In this document: positions 8,891 through 16,571 of the stretch, piece by piece
Numbering within the stretch: the stretch's first letter is position 1
Layout of the letters: the number at the start of each line of letters is the position of its first letter
NCBI RefSeq assembly: GCF_000733125.1
Contig: NZ_JPHU01000006.1
Location: 1-64,000, forward strand
Origin: Parvularcula oceani
Lineage (GTDB): Bacteria; Pseudomonadota; Alphaproteobacteria; Caulobacterales; Parvularculaceae
Length of the DNA: 64,000 bases
Reading direction: 5' to 3'
Position numbers and translations under genes: made by a program
The notes under the pieces: generated by a model
The model's input: the letters and a program-made list of their open reading frames with translations, nothing else
Databases searched by the model: none
Told to the model about the DNA's origin: nothing

Positions 8891-9868
8891 ATGACGGCGC
8901 AGGAGATGCGCTCGGGCCCTCTGGCGCTGACCGGCGCCACGGGCCTCGTCGGCCGTGCGGTGCTGGGCGCCGCGCGCAGGCCTGTCCGTGCGCTCTATCG
9001 CAGCCGGCCGGGTGGCAGCGGCGCGGAATGGGTGCGGGGCGATCTGGGCGATGAGCGCTCTCTCGAAGCGCTGTGCGAAGGCGCGGAGGTGCTGGTGCAT
9101 GCCGCCGGGCTGACAGCGGCGCGCAGGCCGGCGGATTTCCACGCCGTCAATGTCGTGGGCGCGGCCAGGATGGCGGCCGCGGCCCGCAAGGCAGGCGTCC
9201 GCCGCCTCGTCCTGATCTCCTCGCAGGCGGCCCGCGAGCCGCATCTGTCGCCCTATGCGATGTCCAAGCGGCTCGGCGAGACGGCCTTCCGCCGGGCGGC
9301 GGGCGACGCCGAGGTCTGCGTCATCCGGCCGCCTGCGGTGTTCGGTCCCGGCGACGAGGCGACGGCCCCGATCATGAACGCGATCCGCCAGGGCGCGCTG
9401 CCCGTGCCCGGCGGGCGGAACTGGCGCGACCGGCGCTTCGCCGCCGTCACCGCGGAGGATCTCGCCGAGGACATCCTGCGCGTCGCGGAGAGCGGCGGGC
9501 CGGGGCCTGTCGAACCGTCGAGCTTTCCCAGGCTCTCCTGGTCCGACCTGTCCGAAGCGGCCGCGGCCGCGGGCTATCCGGTCCGGCTGGTGCCGCTGCC
9601 GCCGGTTCTGCTACGCCTTGCGGGGAGTTTGGCGGACGGCTTCGGGCGAATCGCCGGTAAGACTTCCGTATTCGGCCGCGGAAAGGCCGAGGAAATGTTG
9701 CACGCCGACTGGAGCGCGGATGGCGGCCCGATCGGCGAGGGAACCCTCGCCGAGGCCCTGAGACCGCTGCTCGGGCCGGCGAGACGAGGACGTAACGAAG
9801 CGGGCGCCGAGCGCGCCGCACCGATCAAGGAACGCGCGGCGAGAGCCGTCACGGGGCATTCATCATGA
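8891..9868 (+). CDS. NAD(P)-dependent epimerase/dehydratase family protein; ceramide reductase (CerR) candidate
   Basis: About 325-residue extended SDR. The Rossmann motif LTGATGLVG lies at residues 13-21 and the catalytic pair is Tyr122/Lys126 (SPYAMSK). In Caulobacter crescentus an SDR-like epimerase beside serine palmitoyltransferase (CerR) reduces oxo-ceramide to ceramide; the same neighbour is present here. The stop overlaps the SPT start as ATGA, so the two are translationally coupled. ATG 8891 is chosen, with CACAGG just upstream; a longer open frame from 8816 runs into the leader hairpin, and ATG 8906 is also possible. An acyl-carrier protein gene, which I recall between these two in Caulobacter, is missing. 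Function rests on context. Confidence 0.75.
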   Translation: MTAQEMRSGPLALTGATGLVGRAVLGAARRPVRALYRSRPGGSGAEWVRGDLGDERSLEALCEGAEVLVHAAGLTAARRPADFHAVNVVGAARMAAAARKAGVRRLVLISSQAAREPHLSPYAMSKRLGETAFRRAAGDAEVCVIRPPAVFGPGDEATAPIMNAIRQGALPVPGGRNWRDRRFAAVTAEDLAEDILRVAESGGPGPVEPSSFPRLSWSDLSEAAAAAGYPVRLVPLPPVLLRLAGSLADGFGRIAGKTSVFGRGKAEEMLHADWSADGGPIGEGTLAEALRPLLGPARRGRNEAGAERAAPIKERAARAVTGHSS

Positions 9869-11070
9869 GCATCTTCGACAAATACGAGGCGTTCCAGCAG
9901 CGCTACCAGATGGCCGAGATGATGCCGAAGAACCCGCTCGGCATGCGGTTCGACGAGATCCTGACCCCGACGCGCGCGCGGGTCGGCGAGCGCGAGGTGA
10001 TCCTCGCGGGCACGAACAACTATCTCGGCCTGACCTTCGACGAAGAAGCCAAGGCCGCGGCCAAGGCCGCCATCGACAAGCACGGCACCGGCACGACCGG
10101 CAGCCGCATGGCGAACGGCTCCTATGCCGAGCACCAGGATCTCGAACAGGAGATCGCGGACTGGCTGGGCATGGAGAACGCGGTCGTCTTCACGACCGGC
10201 TACCAGACCAATCTCGCCGCCATCGGCACGCTGGCAGGCCCCCATGACCTGATCCTGATCGATCAGGACAGCCACGCCTCGATCTATGACGCCTGCCGCA
10301 TGTCGGACGCCAAGATGGTGCGCTTCAAGCACAACCGGCCCGACGACCTCGACCAGAAGCTGCAAAAGCACCTGCCCGAGACCAAGGGTGCGGCGCTGGT
10401 CGTGGTGGAAGGCCTCTACTCCATGTTCGGAGACATCGCGCCGCTTCACGAATTCGCCGAGGTCTGCCAGCGCCACGGCGCCTATTTCTTCGTCGACGAG
10501 GCCCATTCCGTCGGCGTCTACGGCGAGGAGGGCCGCGGCGTCGCGGCGATGCAGGGTGTTCTCGACAAGGTCGATTTCTTCTCGGGCACCTTCTCGAAAT
10601 CGCTCGCCTCGGTCGGCGGCTTCTGCGCCACGCGCCATCCCGAATTCGACCGGGTCCGCGGCCTGATGCGCCCCTACACCTTCACCGCTTCCGCGGCGCC
10701 CGGCACGATCGCGGGCACCTCGGTCACGCTGCGCAAGCTGCGCGAGGGCGAGGCGCTGCGCGAGAACCTTTGGGAACGAGCGCGGCAGCTGCATGGCGGG
10801 CTGACCGAGCTCGGTTTCGAGCTCTGCGCGGATCCGAGCCCCATCATCGCCGTGCGGCGCGGCAGCGACCTCGAGACGGTCATGGGCTGGCAACAGCTCA
10901 TGGAGGCGGGGGTCTATGTGAACCTCGCCGTCCCGCCGGCGACGCCGAAGGGCGCATGCCTCCTGCGCCTCAGCCTGTCGGCGGCGCATACGGAGGAAGA
11001 GGTCTCGACGATCCTCGACGCCTTCGCCCAGCTCGCCAAGAACGGCGCCGTGGCGGTGGCTGCGGAATAG
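9865..11070 (+). CDS. spt: Serine palmitoyltransferase (PLP alpha-oxoamine synthase)
   Basis: 401 residues. It condenses L-serine with a fatty acyl thioester to 3-oxosphinganine, the first step of sphingolipid synthesis. The PLP lysine is Lys245 (GTFSKS), the ring-stacking His is His137 (QDSHAS) and the Asp is Asp211 (FFVDEAHSVGVYG). HGTGTTGSRMANGSY is the family signature near residue 73. Related enzymes (KBL, AONS, ALAS) share these motifs; the neighbours (SDR, lipid kinase, GNAT ceramide synthase candidate, fatty-acid hydroxylase) decide for SPT. No transmembrane helix, so it is soluble as in Sphingomonas. It ends one base before the stop of a convergent gene. Confidence 0.88.
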   Translation: MSIFDKYEAFQQRYQMAEMMPKNPLGMRFDEILTPTRARVGEREVILAGTNNYLGLTFDEEAKAAAKAAIDKHGTGTTGSRMANGSYAEHQDLEQEIADWLGMENAVVFTTGYQTNLAAIGTLAGPHDLILIDQDSHASIYDACRMSDAKMVRFKHNRPDDLDQKLQKHLPETKGAALVVVEGLYSMFGDIAPLHEFAEVCQRHGAYFFVDEAHSVGVYGEEGRGVAAMQGVLDKVDFFSGTFSKSLASVGGFCATRHPEFDRVRGLMRPYTFTASAAPGTIAGTSVTLRKLREGEALRENLWERARQLHGGLTELGFELCADPSPIIAVRRGSDLETVMGWQQLMEAGVYVNLAVPPATPKGACLLRLSLSAAHTEEEVSTILDAFAQLAKNGAVAVAAE

Positions 11071-11071
11071 T

Positions 11072-11980
11072 TCAGCGCAGGGCGCCCGAGCGCAGGACCT
11101 TCCAGAGCAGGACGGGCGACCAGAGAACGGGATGCCGCCGCTGCGACGGCGTCACCTCGACGCGGACGCCCGAATGGCTCTCCAGCTTGTGGAGCGCGTA
11201 GTCGACGCCGCCTTCGAAGGTGAAGGCGGCCTTCAGCACCCTGACCACCGTCGCGGGCTTGCCGAGAATGCGCCGCCTGCGCCAGCGATCGGGGCGAGGC
11301 CGCTGCGGCAGGCTGTGCAGGCCCTCCGCATCCGGCGGACCGTAAAGCGCGTCCATCAGGGCACGGTAGCGCTGGCGGTCATGCGCGACGATGCCGGCGG
11401 CGCGGCCCTCCGCATCCTCTGCCCGCAGCTCGGTGCGGTAGGACGCGGCGAGGGCGCGGGTCCAGAATTCCTCCGCGCCGACCCTGCGCGGCGACAGGAC
11501 CTCCGCCTCCTGCGCGAAGGTGCGGACGCAGGCGGCGAGCCCCTCGAAGATGCGCCGCTCCGCCGCCTCGCCCTCGGGGCGCAGCACGCCCGTCGCCTGC
11601 GCGAAGCGCCCCCACACGCCCGAGGAGAAGCCGCGGCGGGCCCGCCGTTCGAATTCGGGCAGGGAGAGGATCGAATATTTCGACCGCAGCGGACGCCCGT
11701 CCGGCCCCTCGGCCGCGAGGTAATAGACGTTCGGCGGGACCAGGCGGTTGAGCACGGCCCTCATGCTCCGTCCGTGCACCGCGCGGTAGCTGCGCACCAG
11801 GACATAGAGGTCGAGCATCTTTTCGGGATCGTCCGCCTCGCGCAGTCCCGAGCCATAGAAGAGGAAACCGGAGATGCTGCCTTCCGGATGGCGCGCGCGG
11901 ACGAGATCGGTCAGCGCCAGGACACGGGGGTTCGGCGGCGTCTGGAAGCGGCGGACGATATCGAGAACGGGATCGGTCAC
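11072..11980 (-). CDS. Tam41/Mmp37-like nucleotidyltransferase candidate (possible lipid-phosphate cytidylyltransferase)
   Basis: 302 residues. The N-terminal part carries YGSG (42-45), Asp57 in a MLDLYVLV strand, NVYYL (84-88) and SKYSI (100-104). In order and spacing these recall mitochondrial Tam41/Mmp37, the CTP:phosphatidate cytidylyltransferase with YGSG, LDF, VYY and KY elements. The C-terminus is basic (VLLWKVLRSGALR), compatible with membrane association. The GTG start overlaps the lipid kinase stop as GTGA; it is the last gene of lptF-lptG-kinase-this gene. The context suggests it activates the kinase product, for example ceramide-1-phosphate to CDP-ceramide. This is recognition by eye and needs a profile search; the fold assignment is tentative and the substrate is inference. 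Confidence 0.55.
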   Translation of the reverse strand: MTDPVLDIVRRFQTPPNPRVLALTDLVRARHPEGSISGFLFYGSGLREADDPEKMLDLYVLVRSYRAVHGRSMRAVLNRLVPPNVYYLAAEGPDGRPLRSKYSILSLPEFERRARRGFSSGVWGRFAQATGVLRPEGEAAERRIFEGLAACVRTFAQEAEVLSPRRVGAEEFWTRALAASYRTELRAEDAEGRAAGIVAHDRQRYRALMDALYGPPDAEGLHSLPQRPRPDRWRRRRILGKPATVVRVLKAAFTFEGGVDYALHKLESHSGVRVEVTPSQRRHPVLWSPVLLWKVLRSGALR

Positions 11981-12864
11981 GGTATGAGAACCTCGAGCGC
12001 CGCGGGCGCCGTGATGGTGAGGGGGCCTTCGACCTCGATCCTTTCGCCGTCCAGCACCACGGGCGCGGGCGTATCGATGACGAGGCGCGAGACGTTCCGG
12101 CTGACATAGCCGTTGCGGTCGGCATGGATGGGCGTCCGGCCGAGCCAGACCTGCGCCAGGCTGCGGCGCAGGTGCCGGCTGTGGCCGCGGGCGATCGTGG
12201 CGCGGACCGCGCCGTCCCCTTCGCCCCAGAACGGATCGAGCCCCACCATCAGCTCGGGCAGGGAGGTGACGAGCGCGAAGCGGTGGTCGGGGAACACCTC
12301 CTCTTCGTCCAGCAGGATGCGGGCGGGCGAGGGCGCGGTGATCGCTTCGCGGCGCGCGCCGTTCATCATCGCGCCCGCCATGGCGCCGAGGACCGCGACG
12401 GCCCCCTCGGCGCCCTTGGAATGGATCGCCTCGCGCGCATAGTCGATGCCGCGCGGCACGGCGCCCGTGGACAGGAAGAAGCCGTAAAGGTCCCCGTCCC
12501 CGTTTTCGATCCTGAGCACGGGCAGGGTCAGAACGTTGCCGCCGCGCTCGATCAGGCGGCGGAGAACGCCCCTGTCCCGCGGGGCGCCGCCGATGCGGGC
12601 GACGAGGTCTGTCATGCCGCCGGGCACGAGAAGGCAGCGCGGGAGAGGCTTGCCCTGCCGCAGGAGGGCGGTGACCGCCGCCTGGACCGTGCCGTCGCCG
12701 CCCTCGATGACGAGAAGGTCCGGCGCCAGCTCCGTGAGCTGTTCGCCCAGCCGCGCGAAATCGGGCTCGGCCCGCGTGATCCCGGGCAGGTCGAGCTGCG
12801 ACAAAACGCTGCCGCGGCGGGCCACGCTGTGGCTCGCCGGATTGATCAGGAAAACGGTGGTCAG
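11977..12864 (-). CDS. Diacylglycerol-kinase-family lipid kinase; ceramide kinase candidate
   Basis: About 295 residues. The DAGK catalytic signature is INPASH at the N-terminus and VIEGGDGTVQAAV with GGDGT at 55-59; the LCB5/YegS-like beta-sandwich follows. In Caulobacter a kinase of this family in the sphingolipid cluster (CpgB) phosphorylates ceramide. No ATG, GTG or TTG lies near the conserved N-terminus: the only plausible start is CTG at 12864-12862. It is preceded by GGGAG with an 8-nt spacer and overlaps the lptG stop as CTGA. The next in-frame GTG would remove the first strand. The open frame upstream is inside lptG. The 3' end overlaps the next gene as GTGA. Confidence 0.8.
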   Translation of the reverse strand: MTTVFLINPASHSVARRGSVLSQLDLPGITRAEPDFARLGEQLTELAPDLLVIEGGDGTVQAAVTALLRQGKPLPRCLLVPGGMTDLVARIGGAPRDRGVLRRLIERGGNVLTLPVLRIENGDGDLYGFFLSTGAVPRGIDYAREAIHSKGAEGAVAVLGAMAGAMMNGARREAITAPSPARILLDEEEVFPDHRFALVTSLPELMVGLDPFWGEGDGAVRATIARGHSRHLRRSLAQVWLGRTPIHADRNGYVSRNVSRLVIDTPAPVVLDGERIEVEGPLTITAPAALEVLIP

Positions 12865-13934
12865 CGCGTCCGCTCCCGCCCCAGATTGAGATAGACGCCC
12901 AAGAGCGCGAACAGGCCGATCGGGAAGCCCACGGCCCATGCCGGGCGGCTGGCCCCGGCCTCCGCGAAGGAGATCATCACGCCGTCGAAGATCAGATAGC
13001 CGAAGCCGAGCGCGAGGCAGCCGATCATGGCGAGGTCGCCGTTGGAGCCGCGGCCGAGCCGCTGCATCAGCGGCACGCAGCACATGACGAGGACGAGCCC
13101 CGCGAGGGGCCGCGTCAGCCGGTGATAGTACCACGCGTCATAAGCGAAGCTCGGCCGGCTGCCCGAGCCGCGCAGCGAGCGGAGGTCCCGCATGTCGGCG
13201 AGCGACAGGTCGCGCGGCTCGGAGATGAGGCGGTCGAGCGCATCGGGAGTGACATCGGAGCGCCAGCGCGGCGCAGGCTCGGGCGCCCCGGGCGTCAGGC
13301 CGACCACCTCCGTGCCATCGAGCGTCCAGCCCCCGTCCTCGGACCAGTGCGCGGCCTCGGCATAGGTCACGGCGGCCATGCCGCCCGCGCTGCCGATGTC
13401 GTAGATCTCGATCTCGCCGAAACTGTCGGGCCCCTCGCGCTCCGCGATGCGGACGATGCGGCCCTCGTCGGACAGCCAGAGCGGCATGTCCTGGGACAGG
13501 CGGTCGAGGACATAGCCCGGCGCGCCCCAGCTTTGCAGCGCCCGCACTGCGGGCGGCATCAGCGCGTCCACGATGAGCAGCGAGAAGAGGCCGAGCAGAA
13601 GGGTGACCGGCGTCAGGAGCAGGACCTGCGCGGTCGAGGACAGGCCGGCCGCCGTCAGCGCGACGATCTCGCGCCGCCGCACGAGCGAGACATAGGTCAG
13701 CACGACGGCGAGGAGGATGGTGATCAGCAGGACCCGGTCGAAGATGATCGGCAGGCGCTGGAAGAGGTATTCGGTCGCCCCGCCCGCGCCGAGTTCGGCC
13801 GCGCGATCCGCGATGTCCGAAGCGTTGGCGAGCGAATCGAGCAGGCCGATCAGCGTCACCGCGGCGATGGCCGACATCAGCCAGCGGCTGGCCATCATCC
13901 CGCTCAGATAGAGGGCGAAGCGCATGCGGGACAT
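12861..13934 (-). CDS. LptG-type permease (YjgP/YjgQ family)
   Basis: 357 residues of the LptF/LptG family, which form the membrane part of the LPS-exporting ABC transporter LptB2FG. It has an N-terminal amphipathic segment, three membrane segments before about residue 125, a periplasmic beta-jellyroll (about 130-260) and three more helices after RLTRPLAG. It begins 4 nt after the lptF stop. Its stop overlaps the lipid-kinase start, so LPS-type transport and sphingolipid kinase genes share a transcript. Whether it is the organism's main LptG or a sphingolipid-dedicated paralogue cannot be told from one window. Confidence 0.85.
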   Translation of the reverse strand: MSRMRFALYLSGMMASRWLMSAIAAVTLIGLLDSLANASDIADRAAELGAGGATEYLFQRLPIIFDRVLLITILLAVVLTYVSLVRRREIVALTAAGLSSTAQVLLLTPVTLLLGLFSLLIVDALMPPAVRALQSWGAPGYVLDRLSQDMPLWLSDEGRIVRIAEREGPDSFGEIEIYDIGSAGGMAAVTYAEAAHWSEDGGWTLDGTEVVGLTPGAPEPAPRWRSDVTPDALDRLISEPRDLSLADMRDLRSLRGSGSRPSFAYDAWYYHRLTRPLAGLVLVMCCVPLMQRLGRGSNGDLAMIGCLALGFGYLIFDGVMISFAEAGASRPAWAVGFPIGLFALLGVYLNLGRERTR

Positions 13935-13938
13935 CGGC

Positions 13939-15114
13939 TCAGATGCTCTGCGGCGCCAGCAATCCGCGGCGCAGGCGCGGCAGCTTGGGCAGGGAGGGCA
14001 GCGCCTCCATCGGCGGCGGCGCGGCGGTGAAGGCCGAGCGGTAGAAGAGGGCGCCGCTGACGAGGACGGTCACCGCGACGGCGGGCCAGACGCCCACCCA
14101 ACCGGGAATGTCGCCCGACGCGGCAGAGCCTTCTCCGGATTCGAGCGCCTTTTGCAGGACGACGAGGAAGAGAAGCCCGACGAAGACGCCGCCGGAGCGC
14201 TGGGACCGGTTGAAGGTCATGCCGAGCGGAATGGCGAGGAAGGGAAAGGCGAGAAGCACGCTGGCCCGTCCGAGGCGCATATGCAGCGATGCGGCGGCGG
14301 CGTTGCGGAAGTCCTCGGGCAGGTCCTCGTTTCCGGCGGCGGCGAAGAGTTCGCCCAGGGTCAGCTCGCGCTCGTCCTCGCCGCGCTCGCGATAGGCGGC
14401 GATCTCTTCTGCGCCGGCCACGGCCAGCGTGTCGAAGGCGACGCTCGCTTCGGGGCGGCGCTCGGGCGTGATGACATAGGAGGACCCGCCGCGCAGGATC
14501 AGGCTCGGGACCCGCGTCGCGGGATCGACGCGCAAGACGCCGCCGGGCGCCATGGCAATGCGGGTCGTGCCGTCCTCGCGCCGCTCATGGATGAAGATGC
14601 CGGTGACGCCGCCCGTGTCGCCGAGTTCGTCCTGGGTCCAGAAGGTGCTGTCGCCCACGCGCACGAACTTGCCTTCGCGGAACGCTCCGGTGAAGGTCTG
14701 CTGCTTGGCGAGGTGCACGGCCTCCCGATAGCCGTAGCGGCTGTGCGGCTGGAGGTAGCCTTCGACGAAGACGACCAGCGCCGCCATCAGGACGGCGAGG
14801 ATGAAGAAGGGCCGCGCGATCCGGGTCAGCGGCACGCCGGAGGCCAGCATGGCCGTCAGCTCCTCTCCGCGGTTGAAGCGGTCGATGGTGATGATCGTGC
14901 CGAGCATCAGCGCCGCCGGGATGGCGAGGCCGAGATAATGGGGGATCAGGTTGAGCACCATGCGCAGCGCGTCGGAGGCGGGATTGGAACTCAAGGAGAC
15001 GACCTCGAGGATGCGCAGCATGCGCTCGAGCATGAGCACCGAGAGCGCCAGGAGGACAAGCCCGCCCACGACGATCACAGCGTTACGAAAAACATATCGG
15101 TCGAGGAGGCTCAT
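13939..15114 (-). CDS. LptF-type permease (YjgP/YjgQ family)
   Basis: 391 residues, partner of the adjacent LptG. It starts MSLLDRYVFRN, typical of LptF, with three N-terminal helices, FNRGEELTAMLASGVP between helices 2 and 3, a periplasmic beta domain with HERREDGTTRIA, and three C-terminal helices. The open frame extends upstream, but the family similarity begins at the ATG 15112-15114. It is first in a four-gene operon (lptF, lptG, kinase, Tam41-like). The divergent DUF2141 gene starts only 43 bp away, so both promoters lie in that gap or overlap the genes. Confidence 0.87.
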   Translation of the reverse strand: MSLLDRYVFRNAVIVVGGLVLLALSVLMLERMLRILEVVSLSSNPASDALRMVLNLIPHYLGLAIPAALMLGTIITIDRFNRGEELTAMLASGVPLTRIARPFFILAVLMAALVVFVEGYLQPHSRYGYREAVHLAKQQTFTGAFREGKFVRVGDSTFWTQDELGDTGGVTGIFIHERREDGTTRIAMAPGGVLRVDPATRVPSLILRGGSSYVITPERRPEASVAFDTLAVAGAEEIAAYRERGEDERELTLGELFAAAGNEDLPEDFRNAAAASLHMRLGRASVLLAFPFLAIPLGMTFNRSQRSGGVFVGLLFLVVLQKALESGEGSAASGDIPGWVGVWPAVAVTVLVSGALFYRSAFTAAPPPMEALPSLPKLPRLRRGLLAPQSI

Positions 15115-15157
15115 CCGGCTTATGTTCACGGACCTTCGGGCAATGTCAGGGGCGGTT

Positions 15158-15673
15158 ATGAAGAGAAAAGCGCTTTGGGGGAAGGGTGCCCTGTTCGGAC
15201 TTCTGGCCGCGCTTTGCGGCCAGGCGGCGGCGCAGGAGCTGGATATCCGCGAATACGAGGCGCCGGACGCCTGCGATGCGGACAAGCCGCAGCTGCGGGT
15301 GACCGTGCGGGGCCTCGATGAATCGGGCGGCATCCTGGCGATCGAGCTCTATCGCAATGACGAGGACGGCTTTCTGAAGAAGAAGGCGCGGCTGCGCCGC
15401 GTGCGCGTGCCGGCGGACGTGTTCGAGGAGGGATATGGCAGCCAGACCATCTGCATGGATGCGCCGCCGCCGGGCCTTTACGCCATGGCGTCCTATCACG
15501 ACCAGGACGGCGACCGGGATCTCGACAAGCGCTGGAACATGATGCCGAAGGAGCCCTTCGCCCTGTCCAACAACCCCAAGCTGAAATGGGGGTTCCCCCC
15601 GATCGGGCCGAGCCTCTTCCCCGTCTCGAAGCACGGCGCCGTCGTGACGCTGGTGCTGATGGAGGCGCGCTGA
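15158..15673 (+). CDS. DUF2141 exported protein
   Basis: 171 residues. Signal peptide MKRKALWGKGALFGLLAALCGQAAA, then a DUF2141 beta-domain: AIELYRNDEDGF, RVPAD, PPPGLYAMASYHDQDGDRDLD and KEPFALSNN are the conserved blocks. The function of the family is unknown; the D-rich loop could bind a metal. Two further in-frame ATGs (15122, 15143) lie upstream; 15158 is preferred because it places a signal peptide directly at the start and AGGGG precedes it. It is divergent from lptF inside the sphingolipid island, so a periplasmic role in that pathway is possible but unproven. Confidence 0.8.
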   Translation: MKRKALWGKGALFGLLAALCGQAAAQELDIREYEAPDACDADKPQLRVTVRGLDESGGILAIELYRNDEDGFLKKKARLRRVRVPADVFEEGYGSQTICMDAPPPGLYAMASYHDQDGDRDLDKRWNMMPKEPFALSNNPKLKWGFPPIGPSLFPVSKHGAVVTLVLMEAR

Positions 15674-15803
15674 GCGCCGCTTGGAACGCTTCGCGGGCGC
15701 GGCCGGGCGATGTCACAGTCTTGAATAGGGTGTGACACGCATGCACTGGTGGGGGGCGGCCAACGGGGCCATATCTCCTCCCTCGCACGATCCGGAGATT
15801 CGC

Positions 15804-16571
15804 ATGTTCGCCCGTCGCTGGAAGGAACAGAACTACCTTCTCGACCGCATGGACCTGAAGGCGCTGAACCGCGCCTATGCCACCTATCCGGGGGTCTGGG
15901 TCTATGGCGCGCTGGTCGTGCTCTGCACCGCCGCCGCCTTCGCGGTGGGCACGAGCCCGCTCGGCGGGATCGGCAGCGTCCTGGCGGTCATCGCGCTCTA
16001 CCCGCTCTTCTGGTACGGGCTGCACCGCTTCGTGCTGCATTCGCGGCTGCTCTACCGCTTCGAGAAGACCTCGGCTCTGTGGAAGCGCATCCATTACGAT
16101 CATCACCGGCGCCCCAACGACCTGTCGGTCCTGTTCGGCAGCCTCGTGAACACGCTGCCGACGATCGGCGTGTTGTGCGGGGTGACCGGTTACCTGATCG
16201 CGGGCTGGGGCGGCTGCCTCTTCGCGGTGGCGACGGGCCTCGTGATGACGATGGTCTACGAATACGTGCACTGCATCCAGCACCTTGGCTACCTGCCGGA
16301 CTCCGAGCGCCTGCGCCGGATGAAGCGGCTGCACCTCCTGCACCACTTCCACAACGAAGAGGGCAATTACGGCATCACCGACTTCTGGCCGGACCGCGTG
16401 CTCGGCAGTTTCTATGGCGAAGGCGGGCGGCAGAAGCCGCGCAGCGCGACGGTGAGGAATCTCGGCTATACCGCCGAGGTCGCGAAGCGCTATCCGTGGG
16501 TGGCGCAGCTGTCGGGCGACGGCACGGACGTTCCCAAGGGGCGCCCGCGTCCCGAGACAGCCGAGGTCTAG
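15804..16571 (+). CDS. Fatty acid hydroxylase / sterol desaturase superfamily membrane di-iron enzyme
   Basis: About 255 residues with four hydrophobic segments and the histidine clusters of the family: HRFVLH (74-79), HYDHH (97-101), H156/H160 and HLLHHFH (177-183). Such enzymes hydroxylate or desaturate lipids using O2 and reductant. In this cluster the ceramide acyl chain or long-chain base is the likely substrate (inference). ATG 15804 has GGAG with a 6-nt spacer; an in-frame GTG at 15732 and ATG at 15741 are alternatives. The stop TAG touches the next ATG without a gap. Confidence 0.82.
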   Translation: MFARRWKEQNYLLDRMDLKALNRAYATYPGVWVYGALVVLCTAAAFAVGTSPLGGIGSVLAVIALYPLFWYGLHRFVLHSRLLYRFEKTSALWKRIHYDHHRRPNDLSVLFGSLVNTLPTIGVLCGVTGYLIAGWGGCLFAVATGLVMTMVYEYVHCIQHLGYLPDSERLRRMKRLHLLHHFHNEEGNYGITDFWPDRVLGSFYGEGGRQKPRSATVRNLGYTAEVAKRYPWVAQLSGDGTDVPKGRPRPETAEV

